Of a stretch of 40,727 nt of DNA, positions 25,433 through 33,768 are shown piece by piece. The number at the start of each line of letters is the position of its first letter. The first letter of the stretch is position 1. This DNA comes from Desulfomonile tiedjei (lineage in GTDB: Bacteria > Desulfobacterota > Desulfomonilia > Desulfomonilales > Desulfomonilaceae). The notes beneath the pieces were generated by a model. The model saw only the letters and a list, made by a program, of their open reading frames with translations. It made no database searches and had not been told where the DNA came from. Where the stretch lies: assembly GCA_016212925.1 (NCBI GenBank), contig JACRDF010000046.1, positions 1 to 40,727 of the forward strand, in the 5' to 3' direction. A program made the translations under genes and the position numbers.

Positions 25433-25740
25433 TGAAACGGGAAATGATCAAAGTGGCGATTCTCTCATCAGCATCGGCCATCGGGCTGGTGACCCTTTTA
25501 TTCATCAGTTTCAGCTCGCCGCTGATAATGGGCGACGATCCATACAGCCTCCTGCGGTACGTCCTGATTCGCATGACAGCAGTGCTGATCGCCGTGCCGG
25601 TCCTTACGGGCCTAATGGTTGCGGTCGATTTTGTCACGCCGGGCGACTGGATGGAGGCCATTGGCAATGATCCGAAAGCTTGTAGCTATATCATGGCTGC
25701 TGTTGTGCTGGTTATCGGCGCTATCCTTTGCTGGACCTGA
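25432..25740 (+). CDS. Holin-like multi-pass membrane protein
   Basis: A 102-residue, very hydrophobic protein with three predicted membrane helices (roughly 7-30, 43-66, 82-101). There are basic residues at the N-terminus and a short charged loop (DFVTPGDWMEAIGNDPKA) between helices two and three. The size, topology and place between an XhlA-like protein and an endolysin are those of a holin, which forms pores to time lysis. The first base of its ATG is the last base of the previous stop codon. Its final 74 nt also encode the start and signal peptide of the next gene in another frame. No named holin family is recognised. Confidence 0.65.
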   Translation: MKREMIKVAILSSASAIGLVTLLFISFSSPLIMGDDPYSLLRYVLIRMTAVLIAVPVLTGLMVAVDFVTPGDWMEAIGNDPKACSYIMAAVVLVIGAILCWT

Positions 25741-26179
25741 CGCTTGGGGACTTGCCGACCCGTACAAGCGTTCCCTGAAGGGCCAACTACAATTCATAAT
25801 CGCAAAGCATCCCAAGTACACGTGGGGAGGATCGAGTGACCTCGAGCAGGGGCTGGACTGTTCCGGCTACCTGTTCCTCGCGGCAAAGTGGGCCGGTATC
25901 CCTGGCATTACCCGAACCACATCGGACCGGATGGCCGATGGCTTGGGAGGGTGGACTTCCAAAGAGATAGACCTGAAAGACGCCCGGGAATGCGATCTGC
26001 CCTTCTGGACCTTCCGCCCGGCAAGGAAAAACGGGCACGTGGGAGCCTTCCTCAATGACAACCGAGGCCGGCGAGCAGTCACTCACGCGGGAATGTCAAA
26101 GGGCGTTGTGCTGGAACCTCTGAATGGAAAACTGCTGGAGAACCTGTCAAAGGTTCGCAGACTGACTATAGGAGATTGA
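25667..26179 (+). CDS. Exported NlpC/P60-type endolysin
   Basis: A 170-residue protein with an N-terminal signal peptide or signal anchor (MIRKLVAISWLLLCWLSALS, possible cleavage after SFA) and an NlpC/P60-like cysteine peptidase domain. The likely nucleophile is Cys65 in LDCSGYLF, the catalytic His is His124 in NGHVGAF, and a third His is His140 in AVTHAG. Such enzymes cut gamma-D-Glu-diaminopimelate or related peptide links in peptidoglycan. The start at 25667 lies inside the holin-like gene and has GGAGG nine bases before it; the longer frame would bury the signal peptide. A Sec-exported endolysin can act without passing a large holin pore. Confidence 0.8.
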   Translation: MIRKLVAISWLLLCWLSALSFAGPDAWGLADPYKRSLKGQLQFIIAKHPKYTWGGSSDLEQGLDCSGYLFLAAKWAGIPGITRTTSDRMADGLGGWTSKEIDLKDARECDLPFWTFRPARKNGHVGAFLNDNRGRRAVTHAGMSKGVVLEPLNGKLLENLSKVRRLTIGD

Positions 26180-26181
26180 AA

Positions 26182-26425
26182 ACGTTCACCGGGAGAAGCG
26201 AAGGCGCTTGAAATAACGATGGGGGAGGCTTGGAGGGGCGGCTGCAGAGCAGCCGTAGTGTCGCCGAAAGTCTGGAACACCTCGTGGCCTAACGAAGAAG
26301 CCGGTGGTGAGACTGGCAAAAATCCTCATGCGGCCTCTCGGCAGCTCCGCTAGCCATTTATCCCCCTCCATCCTCACCGGGCGTAGAGCCGCCTCAAGGC
26401 CGGTGAACCAATAAAGGAGTTGAAA
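26182..26425 (+). repeat. Conserved 5' leader, copy 1 (interrupted)
   Basis: The stretch from CGTTCAC through AACGATGGGGGAGG..TGGAGGGG (26182-26238), and from CCCCCTCCAT to the start codon (26362-26425), aligns with 36554-36685. Here about 120 nt of other sequence sits where copy 2 has a tight hairpin loop. The last part contains GGGCGTAGAGCCGCCTCAAG between CACCGG and CCGGTG arms, then the ribosome site AAAGGAG of the holin gene. Confidence 0.65.
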
Positions 26426-26623
26426 ATGACAAACACAAAAGTCTGGTGGACCTCGAAGACAATTTGGACCAACCTGATCGCTTTTGTAGGTTCCATCGTA
26501 ATAGCAATCGGGTTCGACTCCGGCCGATGGGCGGAGATCGCCACTGTGCTGCTGGCCGTGGTGAACGTTGCCTTGAGGCTGATCACCAAGGAAGAGATTG
26601 TGCTGCAGACCGAACCCCAATAA
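26426..26623 (+). CDS. Small two-helix phage holin
   Basis: A 65-residue protein starting MTNTKVWWTSKTIWTNLIAF, with two membrane helices (about 14-33 and 38-54) and a charged end (RLITKEEIVLQTEPQ). The SKTIWTNL opening and LRLITKEEI end are typical of a widespread family of small phage holins. AAAGGAG lies seven bases before the ATG. The stop is 15 nt before the M15 peptidase, so the two form a holin-endolysin pair. With the 25432 protein, the window then has two holin candidates. It acts in the inner membrane. Confidence 0.75.
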   Translation: MTNTKVWWTSKTIWTNLIAFVGSIVIAIGFDSGRWAEIATVLLAVVNVALRLITKEEIVLQTEPQ

Positions 26624-26637
26624 ATGGAGGTCAAACA

Positions 26638-27069
26638 ATGGGACATCCCAAAGGCAAGCCTGAAAAATCAAGGCCTGCAAACCCCTGGGACGAGATAAAA
26701 TATTTCACGCCAAAGGAATTCACCTGCAAATGCGAGGGGTTCTGTGATCATCCCTCTGTTATTTCCATGAACGTGGTGTCCAAGCTCGACAAGATCCGGG
26801 AATTCATCGGAAAGCCAATCACGATCTTGTCGGGAACGCGATGTGAAAGGTTTAATAGGAAATTCGGCGGCAAGACCCGTTCTTCGCATGTTCCCAAGGA
26901 CAATGTCAGTCACGCCGTGGATGTCCGCTGCCCGGACGCGGCCTTCAGATTTGCTTTCCTCACTGCCGCTCTGCCCATGTTCAATAGGATCGGGATCGGC
27001 AAGGACTTCATTCACGTGGACGATGACCCGGAGTTGCCATCGAATGTGATCTGGCTCTACGGGCCGTGA
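26638..27069 (+). CDS. M15-family peptidase (second endolysin)
   Basis: A 143-residue protein resembling zinc D-Ala-D-Ala carboxypeptidases/endopeptidases of family M15A, which cut peptidoglycan cross-links. It has the usual opening (YFTPKEFTCKCEGFCDHPSV), a central KPITILSGTRCERFNRKFGG and the zinc site. The S-H-x-x-..-A-x-D motif is SSHVPKDNVSHAVDV (His84, Asp95, with a four-residue insertion compared with the usual spacing) and the last ligand is His126 in FIHVD. Four of its six cysteines lie between residues 30 and 69 (CKC, C, C). It has no signal peptide, so it needs the holin encoded just upstream. GGAGG precedes the ATG at 26638. Confidence 0.85.
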   Translation: MGHPKGKPEKSRPANPWDEIKYFTPKEFTCKCEGFCDHPSVISMNVVSKLDKIREFIGKPITILSGTRCERFNRKFGGKTRSSHVPKDNVSHAVDVRCPDAAFRFAFLTAALPMFNRIGIGKDFIHVDDDPELPSNVIWLYGP

Positions 27070-27070
27070 G

Positions 27071-27125
27071 GGTGGGACAGGCATCTTGCCTGTCGCAGAA
27101 TGACGGGCAAGATGCCCATCCCACC
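27071..27125 (+). repeat. GGTGGGACAG palindromic repeat, copy 2
   Basis: GGTGGGACAGGCATCTTGCC to GGGCAAGATGCCCATCCCACC, directly after the M15 peptidase stop. It is the same family as 7926-7983 and 37081-37139. Confidence 0.75.
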
Positions 27126-27199
27126 AAAGCCTTACGGCAGCTCTCCCGGTAAACGATAACCATCTAGGGTAACGCTCACGATTTTCAGAAGAGGCAATT

Positions 27200-28348
27200 A
27201 TGGCTGTTATCTCCATCGAGACATTGATCCCGTCCTCCGGCGCGGTTCCATCCAACGGGTATGATGCGGTTTCTCTCGCCGGCTTCACCGAATGGGAAGT
27301 CGGGGACGAGGCCCGGTTCTCCATTGTAGTCCCTGAAACCTATCGCGCAGGCAATGACTTTTATCTGCGCATTCAGGAATCTTCCCCTTCCCTGTCGTTG
27401 CGGCACAAATGGCAGGTGAAGACCCTGCTTATGCGTCCCGAGGTGAACGTCACGGATGAGGCCGCTGTGACGGAAACGTTCTCGCTTGAATGTCAGGACG
27501 CTTCAACAGCGGATCGGCTCACCACCCGGACTCTGCCGGTGACAGGTTCGGCAAAGCAAGGTCAGGTCCAAGATCATGTGATCAGCCCCGGGGACGTGCT
27601 TTGCTTCATTCTTCGGAGGGTCAATGCGTCTGCGCAGGAAGATCCCGCGGCCATAAAGGTCTTTGACGTGTCATTGGTTGCTCGGGTGGATGATTCAGCC
27701 GATTCTGATTGTGCCGGCAGAGTGGGGAAAATATTTGACACGGTGCGCGACTTATTCAACGAGGCTACAGGCGGTTTTCTCCCTGACAATTTTATTCTTC
27801 GGTCCATCAATCGCTGCTTACAGGATATCGGGCAGCACAATTACTGGCGTCGAGAAACCTGGATGCCTGCCGAGGCCGGCGAAAACCGGGTCGATCTCTT
27901 GGAAGCCATCGCGGGCTACCAGGATGTGCACCAGGTTCATTTCAGCGGCCAAACCGCTCCGATGATGCCGCTGGGGAGCTTCGAGGAATACGAAGAACTA
28001 AAGACCGGGTCCAATGCTACGGGCGTGCCGGAATACTACGCGGTGCAGAACGATTCCATGTATGTGTGGCCTCCTCCGGCAACGAATCTGGCGTCAGGTT
28101 TTTGCGCCTATCATTCCTATTTGCCGGCCGATCTGACCTGTTCCGAGGAGAATCCCACCCCTCCTCTGCCGGCCGCGAACGACATGCTCTTTGTTTACTT
28201 TGTGCTCAAACAAGCCTTCCTGCGTGATCGGCACGCGCCCGGAGCTGAAGTCAAGTTCCAGGAATACTCGGGGCTCTACGAGCAAGCCAAGCAAAGGCTG
28301 CTGGGCGAAAAGGACCCGCCTAAATTGGCCTTGCGACCATACCGCTGA
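27200..28348 (+). CDS. Head-to-tail adaptor protein with extra N-terminal domain
   Basis: A 382-residue protein. Residues about 175-375 resemble podovirus adaptor (gp11/gp6-type connector) proteins: IFDTVRDLFNEATGGFLPDN and a short helix at the start, then WRRETWMPAEAGENRVDLLE, a loop SFEEYEELKTGSNATGVPEY, the YYAVQNDSMYVWPPPA strand pair, and C-terminal helices (NDMLFVYFVLKQAFLRDRH; LYEQAKQRLLG). Such proteins form a ring below the portal. Residues 1-170 are a separate beta-rich domain with RFSIVVPETYRAGNDFYLRI and DVLCFILRRVN, not part of the usual adaptor; it may decorate the neck. The ATG at 27200 has GAAGAGG upstream. The neighbouring nozzle gene downstream supports the call. Confidence 0.7.
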   Translation: MAVISIETLIPSSGAVPSNGYDAVSLAGFTEWEVGDEARFSIVVPETYRAGNDFYLRIQESSPSLSLRHKWQVKTLLMRPEVNVTDEAAVTETFSLECQDASTADRLTTRTLPVTGSAKQGQVQDHVISPGDVLCFILRRVNASAQEDPAAIKVFDVSLVARVDDSADSDCAGRVGKIFDTVRDLFNEATGGFLPDNFILRSINRCLQDIGQHNYWRRETWMPAEAGENRVDLLEAIAGYQDVHQVHFSGQTAPMMPLGSFEEYEELKTGSNATGVPEYYAVQNDSMYVWPPPATNLASGFCAYHSYLPADLTCSEENPTPPLPAANDMLFVYFVLKQAFLRDRHAPGAEVKFQEYSGLYEQAKQRLLGEKDPPKLALRPYR

Positions 28349-28713
28349 TACTAAAGTCGGCTTGCAAAGGGAGAATTTCCGGGGGAAACTTTTTGCGAAT
28401 GGATTGTATGCCTTGCGCAGTTCCTTTAGTCAGGCGGCAATTTGCAGGGGGCAAGGAGCGCGAGGCAAGACCGGAACTTGTAGGGGCGGACCCTCGTGGT
28501 CGCCCTTGGTTGGCCCGGCGGTGCAGTTCAGGGCAGGCACGAGGCCTGCCCCTACGGTTGTTTGGCGATCTGCCCTACGCGGAGACCTCCGTGTTCTCCA
28601 ATTCCTGAACACATGATCGGATTCTGAAGGATTGGCTGAGCTAAGGCCATAATCCATTTACAAAAAAGGTTCTCCCCGCAATTCCCCGTTTTCAGGGCGA
28701 GAAAGGTGTTGAA
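28349..28713. other. Intergenic, 365 nt, repeats
   Basis: The stretch contains a half palindrome (CCGGGGGAAACTTTTTGCGAATGG at about 28379), the TGTAGGGGCG unit at 28480-28555 and a right half-arm (CAAAAAAGGTTCTCCCCGC) at about 28660. The outer halves look like a palindrome split by inserted sequence. Confidence 0.55.
28480..28555 (+). repeat. TGTAGGGGCGG repeat, copy 2
   Basis: GTAGGGGCGGACCCTCGTGG and its hairpin half, a linker, then GGCAGGCACGAGGCCTGCCCCTAC. It is the same arrangement as 39819-39895, with a shorter relative at 5561-5614. Confidence 0.75.
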
Positions 28714-31700
28714 ATGCGTTCCACGAATCAGGAGCCGTACCGGACCGTCAACCTGTTCGATTGGACAGGCGGCGTGCGAGATAAGCGCCAGAATCCTCTC
28801 ATGTATCCCGAAAACGCCCTTATGTCCGGCGAGAACGTCGATCTGGTAGATGGTGGCATGAAAACGAGACGTGGATGCAGCGCAGCGCTCGTGAGCCCGC
28901 TGCGTACGTCAGGGCCAGGCACTCCCGGACCGGTGGCCAGCCTGGCAACGGATCCCACCGGGGCGGACTACCCGGTTTACGGCCACTCCGCTGTTTACGA
29001 ACCTAACGTCCATGCCATGCTCGTCTTCGGAGGCCTTGTCGGCGGGGAGCCTTCGGACGATCTTCGCATATACGACATAGCGACAGACACTTGGGAGATC
29101 GTCTGGCCTTGTTGGCCCCCTTCCGAAGGTCCACCGCCCAGGGCCTATCACTCCGCGGTTTATGATCGAATGAACAGGACCATGTGGGTTTTCGGCGGAT
29201 ATGACGGCTCCTCAACGCTCAACGATCTATGGAAATACGACGTTGCCACGAATACCTGGGAAGCCGTCTCTCCCAGTGGCACGGTCGCGGCTCCCCGGCA
29301 GAGACATTCGGCCATTTTCGACCCGGTCGGAAGGTGCATGTACGTGTTCGGCGGGATGGCCGGCGACGATTCGCTCTTCCATGATCTCTGGAAGTACGAC
29401 GTTGAGAACAACGAGGGCACGTTGCTGTCGTCCGGCGGACCGTGGCCCGAGGCTCGATTCGGCCACACCGCGGTGTACGATTCGGACCGGCGCACGATGC
29501 TCGTCTTCGGGGGGCATTTGTATGATCCGATGTTTGTCCTCGGAGACGAAGCCGTTGTCGCGGACCTGTGGAAATACGACATCCTCGAAAACGCCTGGAC
29601 CCGGATCAGAAGCCCGGATGGAGGAACCGAGCCGCATCCCGAGCGTGTATATCATCATGTGGCTGTGTACTTTGACGCTCTACACTCGATGATAATTAAC
29701 GGGGGTCTAAATAGGCACATGCCAAATGCAGGAGGCCCTGGAGAGGACAAGATATGGACCTACAACGTCGCAGAGGACAGCTTTTCCGAGACAACCTTGT
29801 CCGGAGAGGGTATTTCGAACAATCCTTTGTTCAACCATTCAGCGGTTTACGATGAGCTTTGCCGGGGGGTGATCTTCCTGGGCGGAGTAGGGACCAACGA
29901 ACTGTGGGGCTTCGGTTATGGCGGCCCATGCTCTTACACCAACCAGGGGGACCTCCCCGAGCCGGCCGGCCGTTTTACAGCGCTGGCACAGGTCCGCTTT
30001 CCCACAAACCAGTCCAGCTACCTTTTAGCTCAGATTGAACACGAAAATCTCAACAGCCTGCATGGCTCCGCCGAGCGACTGCCTGTCTCCGGCAGTCCGC
30101 CTTCCTTTCAGGAACTGTACAACCTGGGGTCTAACGCGGGACCCTGCTCCGTGGCCGTTCTCAACGATCGGGCCGTTATTACCGATGGGCTTAACAGGCC
30201 TCCACTGGTTTTTGCCGGTTGCATGGACCCTTCCGGATCGGACTGGGCCGTTCCAAAAGCGGCTCTAATCACTTACGACGGCGGCTCTTCGTGGCACGAC
30301 ATCACAAATCAGGTTTGCGACAAAGACCCGGACACATTCGGCGATCTTTCATCTCTGTCCGGTTCCGGCGGGCAGCTCCTGGTCTGCACGGATATGTCGG
30401 GCGTCAGCGGCTTCCATTTCGAAATGCAATCGCCTAATAATCGACTCGGCGGAATGACTGTCCAGGGGTATTCAGGCGAATGGGCCGCGGGCGGTGGGTG
30501 GCTGGACCACACCAGCGGCCTCCTGACTGACGGAACCGTCATACACCAAGGAGGGGTCTTTTCCGCGGACTACCACGTGGTCAACAATGTGCCGGGATAT
30601 TGGTTTTCCTTCGCGTGGCCCAGCGGAACCGGCCCAGGGACCCTGGTGAGGAGAATACTGTTTCAAGCTCCCTGCCAAAACCTGCAAGTCATCGGCGAAG
30701 GTCAGCCCGATACGCCGCTCGGGTTCATTTACTGGGACAATTCCGAGAATTCGGCCAAAGATTTCACCGTAGAGGTTAGTGACAGCACTTATCCGTCCTT
30801 TGCGAGATTGAACGACGGACAACTGGAGTCTCCCGTCGGCATGGGTTCGGGCGACGCTCTTTTTGTGGGCTATCTGACGCCGTTCAACGGTGTGGATCTT
30901 ACACCCCACAACGACTACCACAATGAGGTTGCCTCGATCGTATCAGGCTATTACTGGAACGGACTTGCATGGATAAGCCTGCCGGGATTCGCGGACAGGA
31001 CCCAGAAGCCCGCCGGAACGACTTTGGGAGTCAAGGGGCGCCTCTCTTGGACCACTCCCGCGGCCTGGCGGCAATGCAGGCCCATAGGGCCGGAATATCC
31101 GCATGGTTACTGGGTGAAACTTGTCGTATCAGCCTCACTGACTCCCAAGACCTACATCAGTGAGGCGAGCATCTGGCCGGTCCTTGAACCGCTCAAAAAG
31201 CACAAATTCGCTTTGACCGTGCGAGACAGAATGGTTCTGCTCAACAGGCCGGACGCCTCAGACCAGGCCGACATCTCCCGCGCATACGAGGAATACGGTT
31301 TTGCCGGCATTGACTCGGCAAGCCAAAGGATCGGGGGACAAGATGCAATTGTTGCCGCGCATACCGTCTTCAACCAGGGTTTCATAGCAAAGACCGAAGA
31401 TTGGTACTTGTTCAACGGATACAGCCCCGAGACTTTTTCTTTTGAAAGGGCCGAAGCAGCGGGACAAGCGCCCCTTAACAACCAGGTCGTGGTCAAGGCT
31501 CCGCTCACCGAGGCCGACGACAAGAACCTCATGGGCCTTTACTACATAAACCGCACAGGGGCCTGGTACTTTGCCGGAATAAAGGTCTACAAAATCAGCG
31601 AAGAGGTCTCCTGGTGGGATGACACCAACAGTCTCCCGCGGCTTGATCTCGCGCATCTGCACGAGGCCTGCGGGGTTTATTGGCCTGAGCGAAACTGGGT

Positions 31701-32283
31701 TATCTGGGCCGTGCCGATGATCACCACGGGATTCGGCCAGGAGACCAACAACCGGCTGATCATATACGATCTTACCCTCAGGACGTGGCTGCCGCCGTTT
31801 ACCATCAGCCTGGCCTCTCTGACAACGGCTTACCATTACAACGAAAACGCTCCCGGTAAGCTGGGACAGCTCGGTTTATACGGCGGTGACTATTCGGGCA
31901 GGGTCCTCCGGCTCTTCGGGCCGAACGACGCCACGGACCTGGGTGTCCCGATCACGGCTTGGGCTGAAACCGGATGGCTCCATTTCGGCTCCCCGCAATG
32001 GTACAAAATCGTCCGAAGGTTGCAGCTCTACGGTCGGACCGTGGCCGGTGAAAGCATTACGGTCAAGATTTGGGCCGACGGCAAGACCGATGCATCCAAT
32101 CCCGTCGCCGGCATCTGTTTGAGCAGCCTGGAGGGTCTCCCAAACCAGCTCTTTGGCCTGGAAGAAGAGAACGTGAACACTCAAGGCAGGTTCTTCAAGT
32201 TTCGGTTCGAGTTCTCCGATGTTACCGACGTGTTCGGCCTGCAACTCGGCGTCAGCCTGATCAGAGAATGGGGCGCCTCTTGA
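28714..32283 (+). CDS. Tail nozzle-type protein with inserted Kelch beta-propeller
   Basis: A 1189-residue protein. Residues 10-60 (NLFDWTGGVRDKRQNPLMYP and SGENVDLVDGGMKTRRG) and residues about 780-1185 (DRMVLLNRPDASD; FNQGFIAKTEDWYLFNGYSP; IYDLTLRTWLPPF; final LQLGVSLIREWG) resemble podovirus tail nozzle/stabilisation proteins, which close the tail tip. Between them, residues about 89-405 hold six Kelch repeats (YHSAVYDRMNRTMWVFGG, then LNDLWKYDVATNTWE, repeated), each with the G-G and Y-x(6)-W pattern of a beta-propeller blade. Residues 405-780 are further beta-rich sequence. Kelch propellers bind proteins or glycans, so this insertion could add receptor binding or hydrolysis. AAAGGTG precedes the ATG. 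The frame is intact. The nozzle assignment rests on pattern and gene order. Confidence 0.75.
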   Translation: MRSTNQEPYRTVNLFDWTGGVRDKRQNPLMYPENALMSGENVDLVDGGMKTRRGCSAALVSPLRTSGPGTPGPVASLATDPTGADYPVYGHSAVYEPNVHAMLVFGGLVGGEPSDDLRIYDIATDTWEIVWPCWPPSEGPPPRAYHSAVYDRMNRTMWVFGGYDGSSTLNDLWKYDVATNTWEAVSPSGTVAAPRQRHSAIFDPVGRCMYVFGGMAGDDSLFHDLWKYDVENNEGTLLSSGGPWPEARFGHTAVYDSDRRTMLVFGGHLYDPMFVLGDEAVVADLWKYDILENAWTRIRSPDGGTEPHPERVYHHVAVYFDALHSMIINGGLNRHMPNAGGPGEDKIWTYNVAEDSFSETTLSGEGISNNPLFNHSAVYDELCRGVIFLGGVGTNELWGFGYGGPCSYTNQGDLPEPAGRFTALAQVRFPTNQSSYLLAQIEHENLNSLHGSAERLPVSGSPPSFQELYNLGSNAGPCSVAVLNDRAVITDGLNRPPLVFAGCMDPSGSDWAVPKAALITYDGGSSWHDITNQVCDKDPDTFGDLSSLSGSGGQLLVCTDMSGVSGFHFEMQSPNNRLGGMTVQGYSGEWAAGGGWLDHTSGLLTDGTVIHQGGVFSADYHVVNNVPGYWFSFAWPSGTGPGTLVRRILFQAPCQNLQVIGEGQPDTPLGFIYWDNSENSAKDFTVEVSDSTYPSFARLNDGQLESPVGMGSGDALFVGYLTPFNGVDLTPHNDYHNEVASIVSGYYWNGLAWISLPGFADRTQKPAGTTLGVKGRLSWTTPAAWRQCRPIGPEYPHGYWVKLVVSASLTPKTYISEASIWPVLEPLKKHKFALTVRDRMVLLNRPDASDQADISRAYEEYGFAGIDSASQRIGGQDAIVAAHTVFNQGFIAKTEDWYLFNGYSPETFSFERAEAAGQAPLNNQVVVKAPLTEADDKNLMGLYYINRTGAWYFAGIKVYKISEEVSWWDDTNSLPRLDLAHLHEACGVYWPERNWVIWAVPMITTGFGQETNNRLIIYDLTLRTWLPPFTISLASLTTAYHYNENAPGKLGQLGLYGGDYSGRVLRLFGPNDATDLGVPITAWAETGWLHFGSPQWYKIVRRLQLYGRTVAGESITVKIWADGKTDASNPVAGICLSSLEGLPNQLFGLEEENVNTQGRFFKFRFEFSDVTDVFGLQLGVSLIREWGAS

Positions 32284-32561
32284 AAGATGGGAAATGAGAA
32301 GAATTGCGGGGGAGGCCCTTTTTGTGAATGGTAGGGGCCGGCCTGGGAACGAGGACAGACTCTTTTCTTGTGGGGCAGGCTTTCCAGCCTGCCATAGTTG
32401 ACATTTTGACCAGGCAGGCTGGAAAGCCTGCCCCACAAGTCACTGACATCGCCACTAGTGGTACCCATCCGCGATCTCTGTGATCTCTGCTCTCGTTCCC
32501 GGCTGGAGCCTGGGAACAGGGGAGTCTTTCATATTCCCCTCGTGAACGAAAGGAAGGGACC
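32284..32561. other. Intergenic, repeats
   Basis: After the tail gene comes a half palindrome (AATTGCGGGGGAGGCCCTTT), a truncated GGCCGGCC module at 32333-32345 and a 26-bp perfect hairpin (32369-32394 with 32413-32438). A partial CTCGTTCCCGGCTGGAGCC element is near 32493. Confidence 0.6.
32369..32438. repeat. Perfect 26-bp inverted repeat
   Basis: Arm TTGTGGGGCAGGCTTTCCAG onward (32369-32394) pairs without mismatch with 32413-32438; the loop is 18 nt. No T-tract follows on either strand. It is probably another short palindromic repeat rather than a terminator. Confidence 0.75.
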
Positions 32562-33212
32562 TTGATAGAAACCGAGCAGCAACGACGCTGGTGGTTTGCG
32601 ACACACCCGGAGTTCAGCTCGACCCGCGAGGGACAAAGGCGTAATCCGTACGACGATGATGACGAGGCCGGCAGACCTTCGCCGGAGTATGTTGACGTGT
32701 GGATGGACAAGCTGCTCAAGCAGGCGAAGGATGATTTTTGGACAGACGTGTTCCGAGACGTAAAGTCCCGATATGGAACCGAGGCTGCCCCGAAAACCGC
32801 GGCCGAGAAGCTCGCGTTCCTCGGGGAAGGCGAATACCCCGATAGTGAAGACGAAAAAACGGAAAAGGGATCATTCGGGAGCGCATACGGCTGGGCACGA
32901 GACAACTGGGAGGATGCGCTACGTGCGCTGCGAGACTATTTGACCGGCCTAGGTCCCGCAGTTATCAGCCCCATACAGGCAAAGTACCCCTCTGCGGATG
33001 AGATAGCGAAGAGGCTGGGAACAACCAGAGACGATTTTCACATGCGAATTAAGGAGCAAATTAAGAAAGATCACCCATCCGAATTGAAGGCAATAGGGCG
33101 ACCGAAAAACGTTGACATCGGAGTCGACCCCAAGGGTAATATCGTTCTCCGTAACAAAGAAACAGGTAGAGAGATCAACACAGATGTTCCCCTAAAAAAG
33201 TATGGTAAGTGA
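32562..33212 (+). CDS. Putative polymorphic toxin effector
   Basis: A 216-residue protein starting at TTG, with AGGAAGGGA just upstream. The N-terminal part opens EQQRRWWFATHPEFSSTREG, followed by an acidic Arg/Asp-rich segment and helices (VDVWMDKLLKQAKDDFWTDV). A middle helical region follows, and the C-terminal 60 residues are a compact domain: DDFHMRIKEQIKKDHP, then NVDIGVDPKGNIVLRNKETG and REINTDVPLKKYGK. The last part is of the kind seen at the tips of bacterial polymorphic toxins (an FHxxIK helix, then D-I-x-x-D-x-x-G-N-I-x-L and TG-x-x-I-x-T-D). No nuclease residues can be fixed beyond the conserved His. The next gene starts 7 nt after the stop and looks like an immunity gene. There is no signal peptide. 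The toxin call is inference from architecture. Confidence 0.5.
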   Translation: MIETEQQRRWWFATHPEFSSTREGQRRNPYDDDDEAGRPSPEYVDVWMDKLLKQAKDDFWTDVFRDVKSRYGTEAAPKTAAEKLAFLGEGEYPDSEDEKTEKGSFGSAYGWARDNWEDALRALRDYLTGLGPAVISPIQAKYPSADEIAKRLGTTRDDFHMRIKEQIKKDHPSELKAIGRPKNVDIGVDPKGNIVLRNKETGREINTDVPLKKYGK

Positions 33213-33219
33213 GAAGAGA

Positions 33220-33624
33220 ATGCTCAATATTTACGCTCATTGCAGTTTGTGGGGCGAGGAATTCTCGCCTGCAAAAGCAGAACGAAACTCCGGAATGCCA
33301 TTTGACGAAAAAAGCGAACCGGGCGAAATAGCTACTTTCGGTCGGTTCCGCGGGCAGCCACTTCCTTACGGAAGCGCTAAACTCATTCTGCGAGAGGGTG
33401 GAGAAAGAGGGAAACTTATTGACCCTGAAATTATTAGCTTTGTTGCTAAAAACCTGCACCACTTCAGGAAAGCAGGGGCAACCGATATTCAAATCGACAT
33501 TGTTGTGGCTTATGGAGGGCAATGCAACCTGGAGATGAGTCCAGAATTCTTGAACTCCGTGGCATCTCTCGGAATTCCGTTAACCTTGAGCTGTTATGAG
33601 GACGAAACTCTGAGGGAAGACTAA
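33220..33624 (+). CDS. Putative immunity protein
   Basis: A 134-residue soluble protein: MLNIYAHCSLWGEEFSPAKA at the start, a middle GRFRGQPLPYGSAKLILREG, helices (IISFVAKNLHHFRKAGATDI), then QIDIVVAYGGQCNLEMSPEF and an acidic end (CYEDETLRED). The alternating strands and final helix followed by a strand resemble small immunity proteins that sit beside polymorphic toxins. I start at ATG 33220 (GAGAAGAGA just upstream) rather than 33202, which would overlap the toxin gene by 11 nt. No named family is recognised. Its in-frame stop is followed at once, in the same frame, by an orphan toxin tip. Confidence 0.5.
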   Translation: MLNIYAHCSLWGEEFSPAKAERNSGMPFDEKSEPGEIATFGRFRGQPLPYGSAKLILREGGERGKLIDPEIISFVAKNLHHFRKAGATDIQIDIVVAYGGQCNLEMSPEFLNSVASLGIPLTLSCYEDETLRED

Positions 33625-33756
33625 TTCGGAGGCCGCGGCGCTTACTGGGACAAGAAAACAGGAACCGTTGTCATACGCGACCCCGGGCATCCCGATGGAG
33701 GGACTGCGTTTAGGCCTGACGCCGGCAAGCGGTATTATGATAAGAATCTCGAATGA
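33625..33756 (+). pseudogene. Orphan C-terminal toxin tip
   Basis: A coding stretch of 43 codons without a start: FGGRGAYWDKKTGTVVIRDP, then a GHPDGGTAFRPDAGKRYYDK core and the end NLE. The DxKTGTVVIxxP...DGGTAFRP pattern is one I associate with the last 40-45 residues of polymorphic toxins (Rhs/CDI-type tips). It begins in frame directly after the stop of the 33220 gene and ends 12 nt before the next start. It fits a displaced toxin cassette left when a newer toxin-immunity pair was inserted upstream. It is not expressed on its own unless translated by readthrough. Confidence 0.6.
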
Positions 33757-33768
33757 CAGGAGGTGATT

